A stretch of DNA of 15,570 bases. It comes from Flaviramulus sp. (GTDB lineage: Bacteria; Bacteroidota; Bacteroidia; Flavobacteriales; Flavobacteriaceae). Of the stretch, positions 7,322 to 14,883 are shown piece by piece. The notes beneath the pieces are model-generated. The model ran no database searches. It was given only the letters and a program-made list of their open reading frames with translations, and had not been told where the DNA came from. The stretch is taken from positions 1 through 15,570 of the forward strand of contig JALRJA010000084.1 in NCBI GenBank assembly GCA_023255235.1, written 5' to 3'. Within the stretch, counting starts at the first letter, position 1. Each line of letters opens with the position of its first letter. The translations under genes were made by a program, and so were the position numbers.

Positions 7322-9153
7322 TATGGTTTTTTAATATCTAACATCTTTCCTAAGTAAACCAATTTACAGCCTTTTTCTAGTTTCTTTTCTTTAAAATTGT
7401 ACAAGGAAATTATATGAAGTTCGCCATATAAATCCTTAATAAACAATGGTATGGTGTCTTTATTTTGCTTGGTGATAGTAAGTAACTCGTCTAAATGTTC
7501 TTTATTTATTAAACTTATTTCTTGAATAGTTGGGTATGTTCTTGTAATTTCATTTATAGAATTAAAATCATCATTAAAAGAAAACAACGCTTCTTTTGGT
7601 GTTATTTTATCTAGCTTTTCTTGTGTTGACACTAACCTAAAAGAACCATTTTCACCAAATTGTTTACTAAACTTGTTTATAGCATATTCATTAATATCTG
7701 TATTTCCGGTTAAAGCCATTAAATACCCTACGTCATTTAATTCAATATTATCCATAAGGGTGTCAGAGTAAATGTTTGTAGTTATAGCCTCTAAGCCTAA
7801 CGCTTTTGCTTTTTCAATATTTGTTTCGTTGCTATCTATAAGAACAACATGCCTGCCATTATTTTTAAGGTAGTCTGCTAATATTCTGGAGCTTTTTGAG
7901 GCTCCTACAATTAAAATACCTTCTGATTTTTTTAGAAAAACCCCCACTATTTTTGCAAACAATCTGGCTGTTGTTGCGTTTAATAAAACGGTGCCTAAAA
8001 CAATCATAAACACCAAAGGTGTAATGTATTCTGCACCTTCAACACCTTGTTTTATAAGTTTACTACCAAAAAGCGACGCAATACCTGCTGCAACAATTCC
8101 GCGTGGTCCAACCCAACTTATAAAAATTTTTTCTTTTATTTTTAGCTTAGAACCATAGGTGCTTAAAAACACCGCTAAAGGTCTTACAACAAACACAATT
8201 AATACAAATAGTAAAGCTGTTTCCCACCTGTATAGCAACATTAAATCTTCAAAATTAATGTTTGCAGCAAGCAAAATAAATAAAATTGATATAAGAAGTA
8301 TGCTCAAAGATTCTTTAAAATACAGGAGTTCTTTAATGTTTTGAAGCTTTGTGTTGCCTAAAACCATTCCCATTACAACAACAGCAAGCAACCCAGACTC
8401 ATGAGCAAAAATTTCTGATTCTACAAAAACCAATAATACTGTTGAAAGCGAAACAACATTTAGTAAATAGTGTGGTATTAAATTTTTATTTATGGCAAAT
8501 GCCAGTGCGTGGGCAAAGGTAAAACCAAAGGTTGTACCAAATAAAATTATTTTTCCAAACTCTATTACAGCGGTTTTAGTAAACCCACTATCGCCTTCAA
8601 CACTAATAAATTCAAAAACCAAAACAGCAACCAAAGCTCCAATAGGATCTATTAAAATACCTTCCCATTTTAAAACTGTAGAAATATCTTTTTTTAATGG
8701 AATGTTTCTTAAAATAGGTGTGATTACAGTTGGTCCTGTAACTATTATAAGCCCTGAAAATAAAAATGATAATTCCCAACTTAGTCCAAAAATAACGTTT
8801 GCCAATAAGCCCGCACCAAAAAATGTAACCGCAGAACCTAGGGTTATTAATTTGGTTATAGAAGGTGCTACATTCTTAATTTCTGAGCGTTTTAAAGTTA
8901 AGCCACCTTCAAAAAGAATAACACTAATTGCTAACGAAACAAAATAATATAAGCCTTCGCCAGGGAAAAGTCCTTTTTCTCCTGTCCAAACTGGTTCTAT
9001 CCATTTTGATCCATCTTCACTTAAAAATTGGGCAGCAATTGGTCCTACTAATAAGCCAATTAAAATAAGTGGTAAAATAGCTGGGATTTTAAATTTCCAA
9101 GCCACCCATTGAGCTAAAATTCCTAAAACAATAATACCTGCTAATTCTAACAT
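7321..9153 (-). CDS. CPA1-type cation/proton antiporter with C-terminal TrkA-N (RCK) domain
   Basis: From the ATG at 9153 the product has 610 residues. A frame extension to GTG 9180 exists, but it adds an unhydrophobic MIYILRQDL and would start almost on the candidate transcription start, so I prefer 9153. Residues about 1-405 form 11-13 membrane segments with antiporter landmarks: ILFEGGL (80-85), TGPTVITPILRN (139-150), EGILIDPIGA (164-173, Asp169 as probable cation/proton carboxylate) and WVGPRGIVAAG (347-357, Arg351). In many CPA1 members Asn precedes the key Asp; here it is Ile. Residues about 412-500 form a Rossmann-like TrkA-N domain (ILIVGASKSSR, then VVLID), and about 560-605 a TrkA-C-like end. 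These suggest nucleotide gating as in RCK-controlled transporters. Na+ versus K+ specificity cannot be read from sequence. It diverges from the USP-SulP pair. Confidence 0.9.
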   Translation of the reverse strand: MLELAGIIVLGILAQWVAWKFKIPAILPLILIGLLVGPIAAQFLSEDGSKWIEPVWTGEKGLFPGEGLYYFVSLAISVILFEGGLTLKRSEIKNVAPSITKLITLGSAVTFFGAGLLANVIFGLSWELSFLFSGLIIVTGPTVITPILRNIPLKKDISTVLKWEGILIDPIGALVAVLVFEFISVEGDSGFTKTAVIEFGKIILFGTTFGFTFAHALAFAINKNLIPHYLLNVVSLSTVLLVFVESEIFAHESGLLAVVVMGMVLGNTKLQNIKELLYFKESLSILLISILFILLAANINFEDLMLLYRWETALLFVLIVFVVRPLAVFLSTYGSKLKIKEKIFISWVGPRGIVAAGIASLFGSKLIKQGVEGAEYITPLVFMIVLGTVLLNATTARLFAKIVGVFLKKSEGILIVGASKSSRILADYLKNNGRHVVLIDSNETNIEKAKALGLEAITTNIYSDTLMDNIELNDVGYLMALTGNTDINEYAINKFSKQFGENGSFRLVSTQEKLDKITPKEALFSFNDDFNSINEITRTYPTIQEISLINKEHLDELLTITKQNKDTIPLFIKDLYGELHIISLYNFKEKKLEKGCKLVYLGKMLDIKKP

Positions 9154-9191
9154 AAGATCTTGTCTTAATATATAAATCACTAAATTAAGTA

Positions 9192-9199
9192 AAAAGATA
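9192..9199 (-). promoter_or_regulatory. Weak candidate -7 promoter element of the antiporter gene
   Basis: Minus-strand TATCTTTT matches TAnnTTTG except for the last base, 38 bp upstream of ATG 9153. A transcript from here would start near 9186, which makes the alternative GTG start at 9180 unlikely. Confidence 0.3.
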
Positions 9200-9223
9200 T
9201 GATTTGTTGTTTTTAAAAAATGC

Positions 9224-9231
9224 TATCTTTC
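9224..9231 (+). promoter_or_regulatory. Weak candidate -7 promoter element of the USP-SulP pair
   Basis: TATCTTTC matches TAnnTTTG except for the last base. Transcription would begin near 9238, about 20 nt before the TTG start at 9258. The frame's upstream TTG at 9204 would then be untranscribed. Confidence 0.3.
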
Positions 9232-9257
9232 GGCTCAAAGTAAAAAATTTATTTATA

Positions 9258-10106
9258 TTGTCTTTAAAACCATTTAAAAGTATTGGAATAGGTGTTGCAT
9301 TCTCTCCCAACCTTAAAGCCAATCTTTTTGAAGCCGCTAGGTTGTCTCTTTTTTTTAATAGTAAGCTTGTTTTAATTCATGTTGGCAACAGTTCAGAAGA
9401 AAAAAAACAAAGGCTTTCTTCTATTCTTAAACCTTTTGAAAAAGAAAATTTAAGTTATGATATTGTTTTTAAAACAGGAAACCCTGTCGATGTTATTTTA
9501 ACAACTTCAGAAGAAGAAAAAATTGATTTGCTGGTGCTTGGTGCTTTGCAACGAGAAGGCTTTTTAAAATATTATTTGGGTTCTATAGCTAGAAAAATTA
9601 CCCGTAGGTCTAAATGCTCTATTTTGCTATTAATTAAACCATCTGTTGAGCGTGTAAGATGTGAGCATATTGTTGTAAATGGTTTAAAAGACCCCAGAAC
9701 AGAACAAACTATAACGACCGCTTTTTATGTTGCTAAACAGCTTGAAGCAGAAAAAATCACCATTGTTGAAGAGATAAAAAAAGAAGCAATTGCAATACAT
9801 ATAGACGATAATAAATCATTAAGAAAAGCCTCTATTATTAAAGAGCGTATAAAACTTAGAGAGAATTTTAGAGTAAATCAAATAATTAGTCATATTCCAG
9901 AAACATACACCAGCAACATAAGCATAAAACTACAGGCTATTTTTGGTAAACAAGGGTATTCTATTGGGCATTATGCACAAATAACAAGGGCTGATTTGTT
10001 AGTTATGAACGCTCCAAAAAAAATGACTTTTTGGGATAGGCTATTTCCTCACGATATAGAACACATATTAACCGAATTACCAACCGATGTTTTAATTTTA
10101 CAATGA
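9258..10106 (+). CDS. Tandem universal stress protein (UspA-like), probable TTG start
   Basis: The 282-residue product (from TTG 9258) has two UspA-like folds. The first (about 6-133) shows the pattern IGIGVAFSPN, helix, then KLVLIHVG, a linker, FKTGNPVDVIL, DLLVLGAL and GS.ARKITRRSKCSILLL. The G-2x-G-9x-G-S ATP motif is partly kept: GALQREGFLKYYLGS has Gln where the second Gly is expected. The second fold (about 150-282) ends in DLLVMNAPKK and TDVLILQ and has no ATP motif. No ATG precedes the conserved KPFKSIGIG in frame, and the longer TTG frame from 9204 adds a basic tail atypical of USPs. The stop overlaps the SulP start by 4 bp (ATGA), so the two proteins are translationally coupled. The USP is probably a cytosolic partner or regulator of the transporter; this is inferred from the overlap and from the frequent pairing of USPs with transporters. 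Confidence 0.85.
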   Translation: MSLKPFKSIGIGVAFSPNLKANLFEAARLSLFFNSKLVLIHVGNSSEEKKQRLSSILKPFEKENLSYDIVFKTGNPVDVILTTSEEEKIDLLVLGALQREGFLKYYLGSIARKITRRSKCSILLLIKPSVERVRCEHIVVNGLKDPRTEQTITTAFYVAKQLEAEKITIVEEIKKEAIAIHIDDNKSLRKASIIKERIKLRENFRVNQIISHIPETYTSNISIKLQAIFGKQGYSIGHYAQITRADLLVMNAPKKMTFWDRLFPHDIEHILTELPTDVLILQ

Positions 10107-12298
10107 GCACAAAAAAGAGCAACATAAAGGCGTTTTTAAAAACAATACCAAAAAACATGTTTTCTGGTTTTGTGGTTAGCCTTATTGCTTTGCCCTTGGG
10201 TTTAGGTCTTGCTATGGCTAGTGAAGCACCTCCAATATCGGGCGTAATAGCGGCTATTGTTGGCGGAGTGGTTGTTTCGGTTTTAGGTGGTAGTCATGTT
10301 ACTATATCTGGACCAGGCAATGGCTTAGTAGGAGTTGTTTTAATTGCCATTACCACACTGGGTTTAAATACTGCTTTCATGGCTATAATTTGCTCTGGGT
10401 TTTTGCTGTTTTTATTAGGGGTATTGAGAATGGGGGCCTTAGCCGATTTTTTTCCGTCTTCTGCTATTCAAGGAATGTTGGCTGCTATTGGATTAATTAT
10501 ATTAGGAAAGCAATTTCATATCATGCTTGCTCACAGAATTAATAGAGCAGACACCTTTGATTATCTTATGGAAATTCCCAATACCATAAACGACGCTTTT
10601 CATTATGGAAGCGATGGCTTTATATATGCTGCATTTGCTGGAGTAATTAGTTTGGCTATTATGTTCTTTTATTCAAAAGTTAGAAATAAATACTTGCAAC
10701 TAATTCCAGCACCTATGTGGATTGTAATACTATCAATTGGGTTTAGCTATTATTTTGAAATTGGATTACACGAGCCTAACCCTATTGCAAAAGAATATAT
10801 GGTTTCTGGCATTCCTTCGTTTCAAAATATTATTTCTCAATTGCCACAACCCCATTTTTCTGGCATTTGGAATTGGTCTTTTTTAGGAAGTGTTCTTGCT
10901 CTAACCTTAATTGCAAGCATAGAATCTCTTTTAAGCATTAAAGCCGTAGATAAATTAGACCCCGAAAAACGCCGCTCTAACGTTAATAAAGATTTAAAAG
11001 CTCTAGGGCTTGCAACCATTGGTAGTGGGTTTCTTGGTGGTTTAAACGTGGTAACTGTAATTGCTAGAAGCTCGGTGAATGTAAATAACGGCGCGTCTAA
11101 TAGGTCTTCAAATTTTTTTCATGCCCTTTTTTTAATACTTTTTATTGTGTTTTTTAGTACACAACTAACCCGAATACCGCTTCCTGCTTTAATGGCTATT
11201 TTGGTTTATACAGGCTATAAATTGGCGTCTCCAAAAATTATAAGAAAGATATTTTACATTGGAAAAGAACAGCTTATTATCTTTTTTGTTACACTTTTTG
11301 TAACCCTGAAAATTGGATTAATAACAGGTATTATATCGGGTGTTTTTTCAGCTTTTGTTGTGCATATAATTATTAATAGAACCCTTGGTTTGTTTTTAAG
11401 AAATGTTTTAAAACCTAATGTTTTGATGTTTAGAGAACATGATGGTAAAAACAACTTTTATGTTAGTGTTAAACATTTTTGTAGTTTTTTAAACTACTTC
11501 AGACTCAAACAACACCTTGACACTATTCCAGAAAATAACGATGTTATTGTTGATTTTTCTATGTGTGAATTTGTTGATGATACGGTTTTAGAAAACATTA
11601 ATAATTACCAAGAGTTATTTGAAAAAAGAGGTGGTCATTTTGAAGTAACGGGTTTAGATATGCACGACACAGAATCGAAACACCCTTTTGCTTCTAGGCG
11701 GTTATTACCTGTTCCTAAAATCATAAAAAATAGCCTCACAAGGCGTCAAACAAATTTAGAAAATTTAAGCGCTAATTATGAGTTGTCTTATAGCTCTCAA
11801 AAACAAAAAAACGTTTCATTCTTAAACCGCTTCTTGTTTTTTAAAACTAAAACTATTCATTTTGTTTATAATGAATTGTCACAAAAAAACAACGGTATAA
11901 AGTTATTTGATATTGAGTTTTCTGAAGGTGAATTTATTGCTAAAGAGGTTGTTCGCTCAACAATGTTATATATTGACCTACACAAAACTCTGCCCGAATT
12001 TACATTAGATAGAGAAGGGTTTTTAGAGAAGGTATATGCTTTTGCTGGTTTTAAAGATATTCCTATAGAAAACCATTCTGATTTTTCTAAACGCTTTTAT
12101 TTATTAGGTGAAAACCAAAAAGACATAACAGCTTTTTTTAATGATAATATCACCCAGTTTTTTGAAAGCAACCCCTATTACCACGTTGAATCAAACGGTA
12201 ATGCTTTGCTTGTTTTTGGAAAAGAGCGCATAGCAAGTATTAAAGAGGTTAAAGCTCTATATGATTTTGGGAAACGCTTAAAACTTACTATTTCTTAA
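10103..12298 (+). CDS. SulP-family anion transporter with STAS domain and novel C-terminal extension
   Basis: The 731-residue product has a SulP membrane domain (about 15-440). Landmarks include LIALPLGLGLAMASEAPPISG (30-47 region), VTISGPGNGL (67-76), AIQGMLAAIG, IASIESLLSIKAVDKLDP (270-287, Glu274) and VIARSSVNVNNGA (319-331). The last resembles the ARS..N...GA segment of DauA-type SulPs. Residues about 450-535 form a STAS domain (VIVDFSMCEFVDDTVLENI), with Asp at a position that is often a Ser in anti-sigma antagonists. Residues about 570-731 form an extra domain absent from ordinary SulPs. It contains FSEGEFIAKEVVRSTMLYID and FSKRFYLLGENQKDITAFF, and its pattern faintly recalls DUF3137-like domains. 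SulPs carry sulfate, bicarbonate, chloride or dicarboxylates; substrate is not determinable here. The coupled USP and nearby antiporter make Na+- or pH-linked bicarbonate uptake one reasonable hypothesis. Confidence 0.92.
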   Translation: MSTKKSNIKAFLKTIPKNMFSGFVVSLIALPLGLGLAMASEAPPISGVIAAIVGGVVVSVLGGSHVTISGPGNGLVGVVLIAITTLGLNTAFMAIICSGFLLFLLGVLRMGALADFFPSSAIQGMLAAIGLIILGKQFHIMLAHRINRADTFDYLMEIPNTINDAFHYGSDGFIYAAFAGVISLAIMFFYSKVRNKYLQLIPAPMWIVILSIGFSYYFEIGLHEPNPIAKEYMVSGIPSFQNIISQLPQPHFSGIWNWSFLGSVLALTLIASIESLLSIKAVDKLDPEKRRSNVNKDLKALGLATIGSGFLGGLNVVTVIARSSVNVNNGASNRSSNFFHALFLILFIVFFSTQLTRIPLPALMAILVYTGYKLASPKIIRKIFYIGKEQLIIFFVTLFVTLKIGLITGIISGVFSAFVVHIIINRTLGLFLRNVLKPNVLMFREHDGKNNFYVSVKHFCSFLNYFRLKQHLDTIPENNDVIVDFSMCEFVDDTVLENINNYQELFEKRGGHFEVTGLDMHDTESKHPFASRRLLPVPKIIKNSLTRRQTNLENLSANYELSYSSQKQKNVSFLNRFLFFKTKTIHFVYNELSQKNNGIKLFDIEFSEGEFIAKEVVRSTMLYIDLHKTLPEFTLDREGFLEKVYAFAGFKDIPIENHSDFSKRFYLLGENQKDITAFFNDNITQFFESNPYYHVESNGNALLVFGKERIASIKEVKALYDFGKRLKLTIS

Positions 12299-12351
12299 TA
12301 TATTCTTAAGACTTTTATCATTCGCATGAGATTTATTAATTTTACATTCCT

Positions 12352-13212
12352 ATGAAATTATACCCTATTAACGCCGGAAATTTTAAGCTTGATGGTGGCG
12401 CTATGTTTGGTGTGGTGCCTAAAACAATTTGGCAAAAAACCAATCCGGCAGATAGCAACAACATGATTGAACTAACCACACGTTGTTTGCTTATTGAAGA
12501 CGCAAACCGGCTTATTTTAATTGATAACGGTATGGGAAATAAGCAATCTCAAAAGTTTTTTGGTTACTACCATCTTTGGGGCGATTTTTCTTTAGATAAG
12601 TCTTTAAAAACCCATGGGTTTCATCGTGATGATATTACAGATGTTTTTTTAACTCATTTACATTTTGATCATTGTGGTGGCAGTGTTCAATTTAATGCAG
12701 ATAAAACAGGGTATGAACCCGCCTTTAAAAATGCCCATTTTTGGACCAATAAAAACCACTGGTTATGGGCTACCGAGCCTAATAAACGAGAAAAAGCTTC
12801 CTTTTTAAAAGAAAATATTATACCTCTAAAAGCAAGCGGTCAATTAAAATTTTTGCCCATACCCGAAAACGATATTCTTGAAAACTCAGCATTAGGGTTT
12901 GATGTTGTTTTTGTAGACGGTCACACCGAAAAGCAAATGATTCCCATTATCACGTATCAAAACAAAACTATTGCTTTTATGGCAGACCTATTGCCAACAG
13001 TTGGTCATATACCTATACCTTATGTAATGGGATATGATACCAGACCACTTTTAACCCTAAACGAAAAAGAAAAATTTCTAAACATAGCGGCAAATAAAAA
13101 TTATTATCTATTTTTAGAACATGACTGCCAACATGAAATTATTACAGTAAAAAACACAGATAAAGGTGTGCAATTAAATAAAACATACCAAACCAACGAT
13201 ATTTTTAACTAA
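12352..13212 (+). CDS. MBL-fold metallo-hydrolase (lactonase-like)
   Basis: The 286-residue product carries the full metallo-beta-lactamase metal site. The HxHxDH motif is HLHFDH (His102, His104, Asp106, His107). His191 lies in DGHTEKQ, the bridging Asp212 in AFMADLL and His257 in FLEHD. The order and spacing fit the AiiA-like lactonase branch, which hydrolyses cyclic esters such as N-acyl homoserine lactones, but many members have other substrates. No signal peptide is visible, so it is probably cytosolic. The gene starts 53 bp after the SulP stop, without a clear promoter, and 30 bp before the S8 protease gene. It may be co-transcribed with either. A lactonase function is inferred, and glyoxalase-like or other hydrolase activity is also possible. 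Confidence 0.9.
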   Translation: MKLYPINAGNFKLDGGAMFGVVPKTIWQKTNPADSNNMIELTTRCLLIEDANRLILIDNGMGNKQSQKFFGYYHLWGDFSLDKSLKTHGFHRDDITDVFLTHLHFDHCGGSVQFNADKTGYEPAFKNAHFWTNKNHWLWATEPNKREKASFLKENIIPLKASGQLKFLPIPENDILENSALGFDVVFVDGHTEKQMIPIITYQNKTIAFMADLLPTVGHIPIPYVMGYDTRPLLTLNEKEKFLNIAANKNYYLFLEHDCQHEIITVKNTDKGVQLNKTYQTNDIFN

Positions 13213-13242
13213 ATTTATAACAATAACACATAAACAAATCGT

Positions 13243-14853
13243 ATGAAAACAATTAACAAAATAATCCCTTTCGCTTTTTCAATGCTCCTTTTTTTAGGTT
13301 GTGGTGGCACAGCTCCCATTATATCTACTCCAATTGAAAATATTGATTTAATACCGCTAAAAGTTTCTGATTTAACAGAAGCAGAAAAACACAATTGGGG
13401 ACATTTAGATTTAGTAAAAGACACTATTCCTGGAATGAGTGTAGATAAAGCTTACAGTGAAATTATAAAGAATAAAAAAGGCAAAAAAGTTATTGTTGCT
13501 ATTATAGATTCGGGTATTGATATTGACCATGAAGATCTTGATGATGTTATATGGACTAATAGTGACGAAATTCCAAACAACGGAAAAGACGATGATAAAA
13601 ACGGGTATATTGATGATGTTCACGGTTGGAATTTTCTAGGTGATGCCTATGATGAGCAGTTAGAATTTGTTAGAATTTTAGCAAGTGGTAATACTAGTCA
13701 TCCTGATTATGCTAGAGCTCAAGCAGAATATGATAGCGAATATGAGAAATGGTTGGGTAGAAAAAACCAATATGAACAAATTTATCAGCAAATTATAGCT
13801 GCTGATGAAACATTAGCAAAACACATAGGTAAAAAAGAGTACACCAAAGAAGATGTTAATGCTATTAAAACCGAAGATGAAACTGTAAATAGAGCCAAAC
13901 AAATGGCACAATATATGTTTAGCAATGAAATGGACTCTATGGCCGATGCCAAAAAAGAAATAAACGACGGTTTAGAACAAATAAACGAGCGTTTAAACTT
14001 CAACCTCAACAAAACATTTAAAGGGCGTGTAAATGGCGATGATCCAGACAATATGTCAACCAAATATTACGGTAATGGCAATGTAAAGCCTGTAAAGAAA
14101 AGTGAAAGTCACGGAACCCATGTTGCTGGTATTGTAGCTGCAGAACGCAATAATGGTAAAGGTGCCAATGGTGTTGCAAATAATGTTGAAATTATGAGTA
14201 TTAGAACCGTTCCAAACGGCGATGAGTATGATAAAGATGTTGCTTTAGCTATTCGTTATGCGGTTGATAATGGTGCATCAATTATAAACGGAAGCTTTGG
14301 AAAAAGCTTTTCTCCGCATAGTGATTGGGTGCGTGATGCTATAGCTTATGCTTCTAAAAACGATGTTGTTTTTGTGCATGCTGCTGGAAATGATAGTAAC
14401 GATGTTGATACAAACCCTAATTTCCCAGACGACAATATAAACGGGCAAGAAGTATCAAATACCTACATAAGAGTTGGTGCTTTAGCTCCAAAATATGGTT
14501 CTAATATGATTGCTGGATTTTCAAACTATGGAAAACAAAATGTTGATGTTTTTGCACCAGGAGCTAGTGTGTATTCTACAACACCCGAAAACGAATATGA
14601 CACAAAAGGTGGCACTTCTATGGCAGCACCAGCTGTTGCTGGTGTAGCGGCGTTAATTCGTTCTTATTACCCTAAGCTAAAAGCAGCTCAAGTGAAACAA
14701 ATTATTATGGATTCTGGTTTGCCAGTTACACCAAAAGTTGTGGTTGGTGGTGATAGTAATGATGTAAGACCTTTTTCGGAGTTATCAAAATCTGCTAAAA
14801 TTGTCAATGCTTACAATGCTCTAATATTAGCTTCTCAAATAGCGGCTAAATAA
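13243..14853 (+). CDS. Subtilisin-like (S8) serine protease, lipoprotein, with long Asp-His insert
   Basis: The 536-residue product has a lipoprotein signal ending in LFLGC (Cys20). All catalytic elements are present: Asp89 in VAIIDSGIDIDH, His290 in SHGTHVAGIVA and Ser459 in GGTSMAAPAVAG. Oxyanion Asn383 lies in HAAGND. The active enzyme is expected at the cell envelope. Residues about 21-75 may be a short propeptide. Asp89 and His290 are 201 residues apart, against 32 in subtilisin BPN'. The extra segment (about 132-285) is mostly polar helix (KNQYEQIYQQIIAADETLAKH and similar, in part) and follows an Asp-rich KDDDKNGYIDDVHGWNF stretch that could bind calcium. Such inserts occur in some Bacteroidota S8 proteins. 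The gene follows the MBL gene by 30 bp and precedes an M1 peptidase by 30 bp, suggesting an operon of envelope peptidases. Confidence 0.93.
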   Translation: MKTINKIIPFAFSMLLFLGCGGTAPIISTPIENIDLIPLKVSDLTEAEKHNWGHLDLVKDTIPGMSVDKAYSEIIKNKKGKKVIVAIIDSGIDIDHEDLDDVIWTNSDEIPNNGKDDDKNGYIDDVHGWNFLGDAYDEQLEFVRILASGNTSHPDYARAQAEYDSEYEKWLGRKNQYEQIYQQIIAADETLAKHIGKKEYTKEDVNAIKTEDETVNRAKQMAQYMFSNEMDSMADAKKEINDGLEQINERLNFNLNKTFKGRVNGDDPDNMSTKYYGNGNVKPVKKSESHGTHVAGIVAAERNNGKGANGVANNVEIMSIRTVPNGDEYDKDVALAIRYAVDNGASIINGSFGKSFSPHSDWVRDAIAYASKNDVVFVHAAGNDSNDVDTNPNFPDDNINGQEVSNTYIRVGALAPKYGSNMIAGFSNYGKQNVDVFAPGASVYSTTPENEYDTKGGTSMAAPAVAGVAALIRSYYPKLKAAQVKQIIMDSGLPVTPKVVVGGDSNDVRPFSELSKSAKIVNAYNALILASQIAAK

Positions 14854-14883
14854 TTATTTTTCTGTTTTTAAAACCTGTTCTGT

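Noticed and set aside
8492..8947. A 151-codon open frame on the plus strand inside the antiporter gene
   Set aside because: It lies antisense to a strongly conserved membrane region, resembles no known protein, and is explained as a frame shadow of the real gene. The same holds for the other short frames opposite the FGE-like, yicC, gmk, SulP and S8 genes.
9204..9257. Start of the USP gene at TTG 9204
   Set aside because: The 18 added residues are basic and unlike USP N-termini, and the best promoter box lies inside this segment.
12294..12310. Inverted repeat CTTAA...TTAAG at the end of the SulP gene as a terminator
   Set aside because: Arms are only 5 bp and AT-rich, and no U-run follows directly.
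12337..12344. TAATTTTA as a -7 promoter box for the MBL gene
   Set aside because: It lacks the conserved G and would place transcription start on the ATG itself; the match is no better than chance.
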